Origin: Candidatus Nanohaloarchaea archaeon
GTDB taxonomy: Archaea > EX4484-52 > GLR71
Direction of reading: 5' to 3'
DNA: 10,644 bases
Assembly (NCBI GenBank): GCA_030671745.1
Contig: DAOVHT010000034.1
Span: 1-10,644 of the forward strand
Positions 1 to 6,535 of this stretch are shown here, piece by piece. The stretch's first letter is position 1; the number at the start of each line of letters is the position of its first letter. The position numbers were made by a program, and so were the translations under genes. The notes under the pieces are model-generated. The model saw only the letters and a program-made list of their open reading frames with translations, ran no database searches and was not told the origin of the DNA.

Positions 1-25
1 CCTAACACTATACAAAGTACATTAA

Positions 26-79
26 AGCCCGTCATCGTCAACAAAATTGAACGGTGATATTTTGCGTTACTGACGGGCT
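26..79. repeat. 9-bp inverted repeat with a 36-base loop
   Basis: AGCCCGTCA (26-34) is repeated as its exact reverse complement TGACGGGCT (71-79). Transcribed, this would give a GC-rich 9-bp stem closing a 36-base loop. A small inner stem, TCAA (38-41) with TTGA (47-50), is possible. No T-run follows on either strand, so it is not a typical archaeal terminator. It could be a structured RNA, the end of an upstream transcript, or a protein-binding palindrome. The rest of bases 1-108 shows no gene. Confidence 0.55.
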
Positions 80-98
80 ACATATTAACACATGCGCA

Positions 99-116
99 AA
101 AAAAAGAATTAAATAA
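99..116 (+). promoter_or_regulatory. Archaeal promoter (BRE/TATA-like) of the DUF167 gene
   Basis: A purine run (about 99-107) like a BRE is followed by the TATA-like TTAAATAA at 109-116. Transcription in archaea usually begins about 26 bases after the centre of the box, which falls at about 138. The ATG is at 137, so the mRNA is probably leaderless. The motif AAATAATTA occurs twice here (111-119 and 126-134). Confidence 0.5.
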
Positions 117-136
117 TTACGTGACAAATAATTAGT

Positions 137-397
137 ATGGATAAACAGTGCGCATATATCAACGTGACAATAAAACTTAATAGTTCCAGATTCAAGATAG
201 AATCTAAAGATGAAAACATAACGGTATTTGTGACAGAAAAACCGAAAGACAACAAGGTCAATATCGAGATAATAAAGAACCTTGAAAGACTCTTGCGCAA
301 GAATGTAAAGATAACAAAGGGTGCAAAGAGCAAGAAAAAAACAATTAAAATAGAAGGCATAACTGAAGAAGTTGCCAGGCAGATGCTTGGTATTTAA
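137..397 (+). CDS. DUF167 / UPF0235 (YggU-like) family protein
   Basis: This small basic protein has 86 residues, close to the family's usual length. It shows the DUF167 pattern: an N-terminal strand (VTIKL), then a Lys-Val-Asn helix segment (KVNIEIIKNL, about residues 54-63) where the family has the 'GKANxAL' motif. After that comes an ITKG(A)KSKKKTIKI segment (about residues 73-85) matching the family's 'xxGxxSRxKxxxI' strand. The family has known structures but no settled biochemical role. The ATG at 137 has no Shine-Dalgarno sequence and lies where transcription is predicted to start, which fits a leaderless mRNA. It is 135 bases ahead of dnaG in the same direction. The family call is by motif memory only. 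Confidence 0.72.
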   Translation: MDKQCAYINVTIKLNSSRFKIESKDENITVFVTEKPKDNKVNIEIIKNLERLLRKNVKITKGAKSKKKTIKIEGITEEVARQMLGI

Positions 398-477
398 TGT
401 TTACAGATTCAACATTTTACATATCATTACACCCAAAGGAACAGAACTATAGATATCATAAGAATATTGAATTTTTA

Positions 478-527
478 GATTTTTAAAAATTATTTCTTCG
501 TGTGCTTTCTTGTAAAAAAGAGGTAAT
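478..527 (+). promoter_or_regulatory. Promoter and ribosome binding site of dnaG
   Basis: A TATA-like stretch, ATTTTTAAAAATTA, lies at about 478-491. Predicted transcription start is near 511, giving a leader of about 20 bases. GAGGTAAT (520-527) matches the archaeal Shine-Dalgarno GAGGTGAT except for one base. It ends 5 bases before the ATG at 533 and fixes that start. The rest of 398-532 is AT-rich with no visible gene. Confidence 0.5.
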
Positions 528-532
528 TACAA

Positions 533-1219
533 ATGGGAAAATTAGCACAGACATCAGTTAAATATTTGATTACTGCAGAATTTAATGCAGATGGAACGGT
601 TGAAAAACCAGACGTTATAGGTGCATTATTCGGTCAGAGTGAAGGACTTTTAGGTCATGAACTTGATCTTCGTGAACTTCAGAGAACAGGAAGGATTGGA
701 CGAATAGATGTAGATGTAACAACTGTAAAAGGTAAATCAAAAGGAAAGATAACGATTCCTTCTAGTCTTGACAGTACTGAAACTGCACTTATAGCTGCAA
801 CTATTGAGACTATCGAAAGAGTGGGTCCATGTGACGCAAAACTTTACTGTAAATCTATTGAAGACATAAGGGCTGTAAAACGAAAACAGATAATTGACAG
901 GTCAAAGATACTTCTAAGGGAACTTATGAAAGATGTTCCTGAGATATCTACACTTGCTGAAGAACTTATGGAATCTGTAAGGTCTGCTGACATAACAAAC
1001 TATAAAGGATGTCCGGCAGGACCTGATGTTGAAAGTGGGGATGCAATAATTGTGTGTGAGGGCAGAGCCGATGTTTTGGTTCTTCTTAAGCATGGAATCA
1101 AGAACGCAATAGCCATAGGGGGGACAGGTGTGCCACCTGCAGTTGCACAGCTTACAAAATCTAAGGAGACAACTGCATTCCTTGATGGTGACCGTGGCGG
1201 TTACCTGATATTCAAGTAA
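533..1219 (+). CDS. dnaG: Archaeal DnaG primase-like protein, N-terminal part with TOPRIM core (ends at a premature TAA)
   Basis: Archaeal DnaG is a TOPRIM-domain protein that binds the RNA exosome (with Csl4) and has weak primase activity. This ORF has 228 residues against roughly 400-450 for the family. The N-terminal domain starts with the typical K-Y-L-I-x-A-x-x-x-A-D-G-x-V-E-K-P-D-V-I-G-A-L-F-G-Q-(S/T)-E-G-L-L-G pattern (residues 10-41). The TOPRIM core follows, with E176 in CEGRADV, the GGTGVP turn (196-201) and the D218/D220 pair in DGDRGG. The ORF stops at codon 229 (TAA). Homology resumes in the same frame one codon later in the ORF at 1223. From memory, homologs have Glu at the stop position (…LKELLQV…), so GAA to TAA would explain it. 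Y224 after DGDRGG is also unusual, since Asp or Glu is expected. It may be a nonsense mutation, a read-through site, a split protein or a sequencing error. The start is set by a good ribosome site 5 bases upstream. Confidence 0.9.
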   Translation: MGKLAQTSVKYLITAEFNADGTVEKPDVIGALFGQSEGLLGHELDLRELQRTGRIGRIDVDVTTVKGKSKGKITIPSSLDSTETALIAATIETIERVGPCDAKLYCKSIEDIRAVKRKQIIDRSKILLRELMKDVPEISTLAEELMESVRSADITNYKGCPAGPDVESGDAIIVCEGRADVLVLLKHGIKNAIAIGGTGVPPAVAQLTKSKETTAFLDGDRGGYLIFK

Positions 1220-1222
1220 CTT

Positions 1223-1849
1223 ATGCAGGTCGGCGAGATTGATTTTATGGCACGTGCACCGTTCGGCAAGGAAGTTGAAGAGCTCACCAAGAAAGAGATA
1301 TTCAAGTCCTTAAGAGAGAAGGTACCTGCTGAACAGGCAGTTGACCTTGCGCCTATAAAGGGCAAAGGCAAGAAATTTGAAAGACCTGCTAAAAAATCAT
1401 CAGCATCTAATGTCACAACCGTGAGGATAATCTCGTCTTCAAAGAAAGGTAAAGACACGAGGGACAAGAAACCTCTCGTTTCTGGAAAACGAGCTGAAAG
1501 GTCTTCTAATGACAGACCGGCCAGAGTTGTGACTGCGGCAGCATCAACCAAAAAGAACGAGCTTTCAGCAAGCCAGAAGAAAGTCTATGGCGAGCAGCTG
1601 AACGAGCTTATCGGTACGCATGCGGCAAGCATATATGACAAGAACAATAACTTTGCGGGAAGAGTACCTGTCAAGAATCTTGCGACTGCACTTAAACAGG
1701 TTGCAGAACCGCTGACAGTCATCGTTGACAGTGAAGTCGATAAGAAACTGTGCAAGATGGTCGAGGATGCCGGTGCTGAAAACATTGTCGCTATCAAGGT
1801 CAAAGACAAGGTTGGCAAAGTGAACGTGTTTACACAGGAAAATCTTTGA
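1223..1849 (+). CDS. dnaG: Archaeal DnaG primase-like protein, C-terminal part (same frame as the upstream half)
   Basis: These 208 residues continue the DnaG family directly after the in-frame TAA. Residues 10-30 (ARAPFGKEVEELTKKEI and on) match the segment that follows the TOPRIM acidic motif in archaeal DnaG. A Lys/Ser-rich linker follows (about 50-115). The C-terminal alpha/beta domain (about 118-205) carries the 'GRVPVKNL' and 'VDSEVDKKLCKMVEDAGAENIVAIKV' type segments seen in family members. Together, 533-1849 holds 437 sense codons, the normal family length. No frameshift is needed because both ORFs share one phase. If translated separately, the ATG at 1223 (one codon after the stop) or at 1247 could be used by reinitiation. 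Neither has a clear Shine-Dalgarno sequence. The frame is open for 208 codons, with no sign of further decay. Lysine codons shift from mainly AAA in the first half to a more even AAA/AAG mix here. Confidence 0.85.
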   Translation: MQVGEIDFMARAPFGKEVEELTKKEIFKSLREKVPAEQAVDLAPIKGKGKKFERPAKKSSASNVTTVRIISSSKKGKDTRDKKPLVSGKRAERSSNDRPARVVTAAASTKKNELSASQKKVYGEQLNELIGTHAASIYDKNNNFAGRVPVKNLATALKQVAEPLTVIVDSEVDKKLCKMVEDAGAENIVAIKVKDKVGKVNVFTQENL

Positions 1850-1881
1850 TAAGGGATTTCTCTTATCTTTTTTATTTTTTT
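1848..1881 (+). terminator. Hairpin plus T-run terminator after dnaG
   Basis: GATAAGGG (1848-1855) can pair with CTCTTATC (1860-1867), giving an 8-bp stem with one G-T pair and a 4-base loop. Six T (1868-1873), an A, then seven T (1875-1881) follow, with more T-rich sequence up to about 1911. Oligo-T tracts end transcription in archaea. The stem overlaps the dnaG stop codon. Confidence 0.65.
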
Positions 1882-1942
1882 ATCTTATTTCTTTTTGATT
1901 TTTATTTAGGGATTCATTTTTTTGGTTCATTTTACATAACAA

Positions 1943-1950
1943 TATAAATT
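1943..1950 (+). promoter_or_regulatory. TATA box of the M18-tldD-tldE operon
   Basis: TATAAATT lies after the terminator of dnaG. Transcription start is predicted at about 1971-1975. This is only a few bases before the candidate starts GTG 1974, ATG 1977 and ATG 1983, so the leader is absent or very short. Confidence 0.55.
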
Positions 1951-1982
1951 ATTTATGTCAACTACTATCTGTAGTGATGTTT

Positions 1983-3419
1983 ATGGCTGAAAATGATGCA
2001 AAAGAGAAGAAGACAAAGTATCAGAAACTCGAAGAGAAACTGGCTTTGAAGAAAAAGAGTGCATGGGAACAGTTTACAGATAAACAGAAAAAAGAGACAT
2101 TTGCATTGTGTGATGAATACAAGTCATTTCTTGGCAAGGTTAAGACTGAGCGTGAGGCCGTAAAAGAGATTGAGGCTTTTGCAAAAAAGAAAGGGTTTTC
2201 TGAGCTACAAAAAATAAATAAATTGATACCTGGATCAAAAGTCTATGATATATTCAAGGACAAGAATGCTGCGCTTGTCATTACTGGGAAAAAACCGTTA
2301 TCTGAGGGTGCAAGAATAATAGTGTCGCACATTGATTCGCCACGGCTTGACCTTAAACCAAAACCGCTTTATGAGGATTCAGGTCTTGCCATGATGAAGA
2401 CTCATTATTACGGCGGGATAAAGAAGTATCAGTGGGTGAATACACCACTTTCATTACACGGTGTTGTTATCAAGAGCGATGGTGAAAAGGTTGAAATCAA
2501 TATCGGTGAAGATCCAAAAGACCCTGTATTTGTCGTCTCTGATCTTCTTCCGCATCTGTCTGCAAAGGAACAGAATAAAAGAACAACTGTGGATACTATA
2601 AAGGGTGAAGAATTAAATCTTATTGTCGGAAACATGCCTATTGAGGATGATAAGATAAAACAGAAAGTAAAGCTTTCAGTTCTTGAACATCTTTTTGATA
2701 AATATGGTATTGTTGAGGAAGATTTTGTTTCTGCCGAACTTGAAGCAGTACCTGCGGATGCACCACGAGATATAGGGTTTGATAGGGCATTTGTTGGTGG
2801 TTATGGGCAGGACGATAGGGTTTCTGCGTTCACATCAATGGCTGCATTGGAATCTATCAAGACTCCTGAACACACCATTGTTGTTCTTTTCTATGATAAG
2901 GAAGAGATAGGTAGTGTGGGTAATACTGGTGCACGTTCAAAACATATTGAATATCTGTTCGGTATGATTTTGGAACAGTTGGGAGAGGATATGTCAGCGC
3001 ATAATATACGAAAGAGTCTGATCAATTCTATTGCATTATCTGCGGATGTTTCTGCGGCAGTCAATCCAACATTTAAGAGCGTAAATGATCCATATAATTC
3101 GCATCTTTGCGGTTATGGGGTTGCGCTTGAGAAATATAGTGGTGCTGGCGGTAAATATTCAGGGAATGATGCAAGCGCTGAATTTGTAGGTAAGATACGC
3201 AGTCTGTTTATCGATAAAGGTGTTCCATGGCAAGCGGGTGAATTAGGCAAGGTTGATGAAGGTGGCGGCACAACCGTTGCAGTATTTTTTGCAAATCATG
3301 GCATGGACATAATCGATATGGGTGTTCCTGTTTTAGGTATGCATTCACCGTTTGAGATAGTATCAAAAGCAGACATATATTCTGCATATCTTGCGTACAA
3401 GGCATTCTTAGGATTGTAG
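1983..3419 (+). CDS. M18 family metalloaminopeptidase
   Basis: M18 enzymes are binuclear zinc or cobalt aminopeptidases that remove N-terminal residues from peptides in the cytoplasm and form large tetrahedral dodecamers. Numbered from the ATG at 1983 (478 residues, about the family length), the expected ligands are all present: H116 in SHIDSPR, D277/D278 in GQDDR, the DKEEIGS motif with E307/E308, D355 in LSADVS, and H454 in GMHSPFE. The YYGGIKKYQW segment (about 143-152) is also typical. The N-terminal about 40 residues are Lys/Glu-rich and likely helical. It has no signal peptide. The frame is open to GTG 1974 and ATG 1977. I prefer ATG 1983 because GTGAT (1974-1978) sits 4 bases ahead as a partial ribosome site, but a leaderless start at 1977 is just as possible. 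It is first in an operon with tldD and tldE, 16 bases ahead of tldD. Confidence 0.93.
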   Translation: MAENDAKEKKTKYQKLEEKLALKKKSAWEQFTDKQKKETFALCDEYKSFLGKVKTEREAVKEIEAFAKKKGFSELQKINKLIPGSKVYDIFKDKNAALVITGKKPLSEGARIIVSHIDSPRLDLKPKPLYEDSGLAMMKTHYYGGIKKYQWVNTPLSLHGVVIKSDGEKVEINIGEDPKDPVFVVSDLLPHLSAKEQNKRTTVDTIKGEELNLIVGNMPIEDDKIKQKVKLSVLEHLFDKYGIVEEDFVSAELEAVPADAPRDIGFDRAFVGGYGQDDRVSAFTSMAALESIKTPEHTIVVLFYDKEEIGSVGNTGARSKHIEYLFGMILEQLGEDMSAHNIRKSLINSIALSADVSAAVNPTFKSVNDPYNSHLCGYGVALEKYSGAGGKYSGNDASAEFVGKIRSLFIDKGVPWQAGELGKVDEGGGTTVAVFFANHGMDIIDMGVPVLGMHSPFEIVSKADIYSAYLAYKAFLGL

Positions 3420-3435
3420 GCTGTGTGGTTTAGTT

Positions 3436-4824
3436 ATGGATTCGCAGATAAAGAGTGCGCTTGATGCCGTAATGGCCAAGGGTGCCAAATATGCCGACAT
3501 CCGGAGCTCGGACAGTAGAAATACAACTATCACGCAAAAGAACGGCAAGATTGAGGACATGACGACAGGCAACTCATTTGCGGTCGGTATCCGTGTCCTT
3601 TACAAAGGTTCATGGGGTTTTGCGTCAACAAATGATATCTCTGAACTTTCTGGTGTGGCAGATACTGCTTTCCGCATAGCTAAATCCATCCAGGCATCAA
3701 ACAATAATAAAGAGATAATCCTTTCTGATGCGAAGACGATCGAGAAGACAATTGAGTCTAAGTATAAGACCGACATAAAGGATGTGTCGATTGATGAACG
3801 TGTACGATTTATTCGGGAAGGCTACAAGAGTGCGACTGGCGTGTCGCCTGAGATAAAATCTGTACAGGTATCTTATTCTGATTCTCATGCTAAAAAGATA
3901 TTTGCAAACACTGAAGGGGCATACATAACTTCAGATCCGCAATATTTCAGGTATTATGTGTTCTCTAATGCACGTCGCGGTGACCGCATCGAACAGTCTT
4001 ATGATAGGTGTGCGTCATTTTCAGGCATTGATGAACTGATACAGAGGGATCCGGCAAAGATTGCGTTGAGCGCGTCACAGAAAGCATTAAAACTCCTTGA
4101 TGCAGAACTGCCACCGTCAGGCACAATGTCTGCAATACTCCATCCTGAGGTGGGTGGGGTCTTTGTGCATGAGGCTGTGGGTCATGCGTCTGAGGCTGAC
4201 CATGCGTTGCGCGCATCCATATTTACAGGTAAATTAGGTGACACTCTCGGTGCTGAAAACCTTAACATTGTTGATGATGCTACAATTGCCGGAAAACACG
4301 GGTCGTACAAGTATGATGATGAGGGCGTGAAAGGTCAAAGGACACAGATATTTGAAAAGGGAGTCTTGAAGTCATATCTGCATTCAAGGGAGAGTGCAGG
4401 TGCCATGGGTGTTGAGTCGACAGGGAACGGTCGTGCACAGTCGCCTGAATTCATGCCGATTGTCAGGATGAGCAATACTTATTTCGATAAAGGTGACATG
4501 GAATTGGATGAGATGATTGCCGGTGTCAAGCGCGGCATATACATGGCCGGGTTCAAAGGCGGTCAGGTGGACACAACGGGCGGCACATTCACGTTCGGTG
4601 TCGAGTACGGGTACCTGATTGAGAACGGTAAGAAGACAAAGCTTGTGAAGGATTGCGCCATGTCAGGACATATACTCGACGTGCTCAAAAACATTGACGG
4701 TGTGGGCAATAAGTTACATATTGACAGTCTCGGGTATTGCGGTAAGGACGGACAGATGGCACCCGTATGTGACGGCGGTCCATATCTCCGTGTAAATAAT
4801 CTATTGGTGGGTGGACAGAAATGA
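3436..4824 (+). CDS. tldD: TldD, catalytic subunit of the TldD/TldE metalloprotease
   Basis: TldD is the zinc-bearing subunit of a heterodimeric protease that cleaves unfolded or flexible peptides. In E. coli it matures microcin B17 and degrades the CcdA antitoxin. The 462 residues fit the family. The metal motif HExxxH is at residues 245-250 (HEAVGH, bases 4168-4185), preceded by the typical HPEVGG segment. The third ligand is expected at C435 in GYCGKDGQ. The conserved GNGRAQSPEFMPIVRMSNT region (about 330-348) and the GGxxDTTxGxFxFGV segment (375-389) are also visible. The catalytic site therefore looks intact. ATG 3436 is the first start in frame after the M18 stop, and its ribosome site is weak. 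The stop codon overlaps the start of tldE by 4 bases (ATGA), as expected for two proteins made in equal amounts. Its native substrate here is unknown. Confidence 0.96.
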   Translation: MDSQIKSALDAVMAKGAKYADIRSSDSRNTTITQKNGKIEDMTTGNSFAVGIRVLYKGSWGFASTNDISELSGVADTAFRIAKSIQASNNNKEIILSDAKTIEKTIESKYKTDIKDVSIDERVRFIREGYKSATGVSPEIKSVQVSYSDSHAKKIFANTEGAYITSDPQYFRYYVFSNARRGDRIEQSYDRCASFSGIDELIQRDPAKIALSASQKALKLLDAELPPSGTMSAILHPEVGGVFVHEAVGHASEADHALRASIFTGKLGDTLGAENLNIVDDATIAGKHGSYKYDDEGVKGQRTQIFEKGVLKSYLHSRESAGAMGVESTGNGRAQSPEFMPIVRMSNTYFDKGDMELDEMIAGVKRGIYMAGFKGGQVDTTGGTFTFGVEYGYLIENGKKTKLVKDCAMSGHILDVLKNIDGVGNKLHIDSLGYCGKDGQMAPVCDGGPYLRVNNLLVGGQK

Positions 4825-6122
4825 TCGAAGTTATCGAACGTATAATGAGACAACATAAAGGCGTGCCTCTTGAATTTTTTGGTAGCAATCACAGGTCTAT
4901 GTCGGTTGAGATGAAGACTGACAAGGTATCTTCTTCGGATATGTCAGTCACAAAAGGAATAGGTGTTAAGGCGATAGTTGCCGGTAGGGCAGGTTTTTCG
5001 TACACTACAGACATTTCACGTCTCGATGATGCAGTAGAGATAGCTATAGTGAATGCTAAATATTCGGAACTCAAGCAGGACAGTTTTCCTGAAATGCAGA
5101 AGATGAAGGATGTAAAAGGTATTTATGATCCAGGGATTCAGGGTATGGCTCCTGAAGAACTTGTAAACTTTTCTGTGCAGTTAAGGGAAAAATTGAAAGA
5201 TGCGAACAAGGATGTTAAAGTAAACCATTCTGTGGTTGAGGCAGGGTCAAGCGATAATTTTTTGGTCAATTCAAATGGGATCTCTTATACATCTAAAACT
5301 ACAGGCATGTCGGGCATGGTTGAGGCAGTCTACAAAGATTCATCAGGTGGTGCGAACATGGGTGCTGCGACAATAAAAGGGTTTGATATTGATCATATGG
5401 CGGCACGGGCGGCAAGACTTGCTGTTTCTGGAGTCGGTCGGAAAAGCATAAAGAGCGCAGAACAGACGGTCGTGATTGATTCGGATGTGCTTGAATCGCT
5501 TTTCTCAAATACGCTTTATCCGTCCATCAATGCTGACATGGTACAGAAAGGACAGTCATCTCTTAAAGGAAAGATAGGGCAACAGATCGGGTCTTGCGGT
5601 CTTGACATAATTGATTCAGGACTTATTGCTGGCGGGTTGTGTTCATCAGCATTTGATCGGGATGGGACAAGGTCCCAAGAGACAAGTATCTTGTCGTCAG
5701 GAGTCCTTAAAAGTTTCATTTACAATCATGTGACTGCAATGCGTGAAGGCAAAAAGTCGACAGGGAACGCGTCGGGCGGGTTCGGGTCGATGGCATCCAT
5801 AGCCCCTACAAATGTAGTGCTTAAATATTCTGAAACTAAGGGATTGGATAAGATTCTCTCTGGGATTAAGGATGGGATTTTCATCTATGAGGCGCTGGGC
5901 GCGCACACGGCAAACCACATAACTGGAGATTTCAGTCTTTCTATCAATAAAGGATTCAAGATAATAGATGGCGAGATTGCGTACCCGGTCAAGAATGCTA
6001 TGTTTGCAGGCAATGTGTTTGAACTATTGAAGGATGTATCCTGTTTTGGTGATGATGTGCGTCAGAGTGGGCATCTGATTGCGCCAACGGTCTCTTTCTC
6101 TAGGCAGAAGATAGTTGGTTGA
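4821..6122 (+). CDS. tldE: TldE/PmbA, non-catalytic partner of TldD
   Basis: This is the second subunit of the TldD/TldE protease. It shares the TldD fold but lacks the zinc motif. The 433 residues match the family, and no HExxxH is present, as expected. Visible family signatures are the FDRDGTRSQ segment (about residues 275-283), STGNASGGFG (about 313-322), and near the C-terminus TGDFSLSINKGF followed by GEIAYPVKNAMFAGNVFELL. The start ATG at 4821 overlaps the tldD stop by 4 bases. GGTGGGTGG at 4806-4814 gives a ribosome site 6 bases upstream, so translational coupling is likely. It is the last gene of the M18-tldD-tldE operon. A short T5 run at 6128-6132 may end the transcript. Confidence 0.94.
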   Translation: MIEVIERIMRQHKGVPLEFFGSNHRSMSVEMKTDKVSSSDMSVTKGIGVKAIVAGRAGFSYTTDISRLDDAVEIAIVNAKYSELKQDSFPEMQKMKDVKGIYDPGIQGMAPEELVNFSVQLREKLKDANKDVKVNHSVVEAGSSDNFLVNSNGISYTSKTTGMSGMVEAVYKDSSGGANMGAATIKGFDIDHMAARAARLAVSGVGRKSIKSAEQTVVIDSDVLESLFSNTLYPSINADMVQKGQSSLKGKIGQQIGSCGLDIIDSGLIAGGLCSSAFDRDGTRSQETSILSSGVLKSFIYNHVTAMREGKKSTGNASGGFGSMASIAPTNVVLKYSETKGLDKILSGIKDGIFIYEALGAHTANHITGDFSLSINKGFKIIDGEIAYPVKNAMFAGNVFELLKDVSCFGDDVRQSGHLIAPTVSFSRQKIVG

Positions 6123-6142
6123 ATCCGTTTTTGATGCAAAAG

Positions 6143-6166
6143 TATATATATGATTCTGTTTAAAAT
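6143..6166 (+). promoter_or_regulatory. Tandem TATA-like elements before the regulator/surface-protein operon
   Basis: Two TATA-like sequences lie between tldE and the regulator gene: TATATATAT at 6143-6151 and TTTAAAAT at 6159-6166. They predict transcription starts near 6172 and 6188, both inside the repeat cluster at 6171-6219. A protein bound there would block initiation. The second start would lie just before an in-frame ATG at 6190. Confidence 0.5.
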
Positions 6167-6170
6167 TTAG

Positions 6171-6219
6171 GCATTGATGGTTATTGTCAATGTTTATTGT
6201 CATTAATCATCATCAATGC
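6171..6219. promoter_or_regulatory. Operator-like cluster of inverted and direct repeats
   Basis: GCATTGATG (6171-6179) is repeated as its exact reverse complement CATCAATGC (6211-6219). The hexamer TCAATG also occurs at 6187-6192, so CATTGA 6172-6177 with TCAATG 6187-6192 forms a second, tighter inverted repeat. TTATTGTCA is a direct repeat at 6181-6189 and 6194-6202. The cluster covers the predicted transcription starts and the leader of the winged-helix gene. Autoregulation by that protein is the simplest reading (inference). An RNA hairpin in the leader is the alternative. Confidence 0.5.
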
Positions 6220-6237
6220 TTATTTTTGTGTGGGTCC

Positions 6238-6462
6238 ATGACAAAAGATGACATCAAAGAAAATATTATGAAAATTCTTACCGAACGTACTTTCGGTCTC
6301 ACAATCGAAGATATCTCTAAAATCGTGGATGTGAACAGGGCAACTGCTTCCAAGTATCTTCTTGTTCTTTCTGCAGAGGGTAGGATACTTTCAAGGACCG
6401 TAGGGAAAGCAAAGGTGCATTATCTTAAGACTAAAGAACTGGAGATGTTTTTTGATGGATAA
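6238..6462 (+). CDS. Small winged-helix transcription regulator
   Basis: This 74-residue protein is almost only a winged helix-turn-helix domain. Helix 1 is at about residues 4-15. The helix-turn-helix follows at 22-44 (TIEDISKIV, turn at DVNR, recognition helix ATASKYLLVL). The wing is at 48-64 (GRILSRTVGKAKVHYL), ending in a short acidic tail. It resembles the DNA-binding part of the MarR/TrmB/IclR-like groups, but I cannot name a subfamily, and no ligand domain is present. I chose ATG 6238 because the domain starts here. The frame is open back to TTG 6184 and ATG 6190, and that extension would be translated from the operator-like repeats. The gene's last 8 bases overlap the start of the surface-protein gene, so the two are most likely co-transcribed. 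Its target may be the repeats just upstream. Confidence 0.8.
   Translation: MTKDDIKENIMKILTERTFGLTIEDISKIVDVNRATASKYLLVLSAEGRILSRTVGKAKVHYLKTKELEMFFDG
6441..6447 (+). promoter_or_regulatory. Ribosome binding site of the surface-protein gene
   Basis: GGAGATG, close to the archaeal consensus GGAGGTG, lies inside the regulator gene. It is 7 bases ahead of the ATG at 6455 and supports that start. Confidence 0.55.
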
Positions 6463-6535
6463 GAGGTTCAATAAATTTGCATTTTTAGTTCTATTAGTCG
6501 TTACCCTACTCTTTTCAGGGGTCGGGTATGGTATG
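6455..6535 (+). other. Signal peptide of the surface protein
   Basis: A basic N-region (K3, R4, K7) is followed by an uninterrupted hydrophobic core (residues 8-20, FAFLVLLVVTLLF) and a small-residue region (SGVGYG, 21-26). Cleavage is plausible after about residue 26. Sec export is the simplest reading. The core is too short and too N-terminal to suggest a multi-pass protein. Confidence 0.75.

Noticed and set aside
26..79. tRNA or complete C/D box guide RNA
   Set aside because: There is no cloverleaf, anticodon arm or T-loop sequence, and only one weak C/D pair is visible rather than the full C-D'-C'-D set.
109..360. 83-residue hydrophobic minus-strand frame opposite the DUF167 gene
   Set aside because: It mirrors a recognisable plus-strand gene. 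Its Leu/Ile/Phe/Ser-rich content is what results from reading Lys/Asn/Glu-rich coding DNA backwards.
1217..1219. Pyrrolysine or other stop-codon reassignment in dnaG
   Set aside because: The codon is TAA, not TAG. TAA also ends the DUF167 and regulator genes in this window, so a general reassignment does not fit.
1201..1250. Programmed frameshift in dnaG
   Set aside because: The two ORFs are in the same phase (690 bases between starts), so only a stop codon separates them and no shift is needed.
6184..6237. N-terminal extension of the winged-helix gene from TTG 6184 or ATG 6190
   Set aside because: The extension is encoded by the repeat cluster and has no family resemblance. The domain begins naturally at ATG 6238. 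A start at 6190 cannot be fully excluded if transcription begins near 6188.
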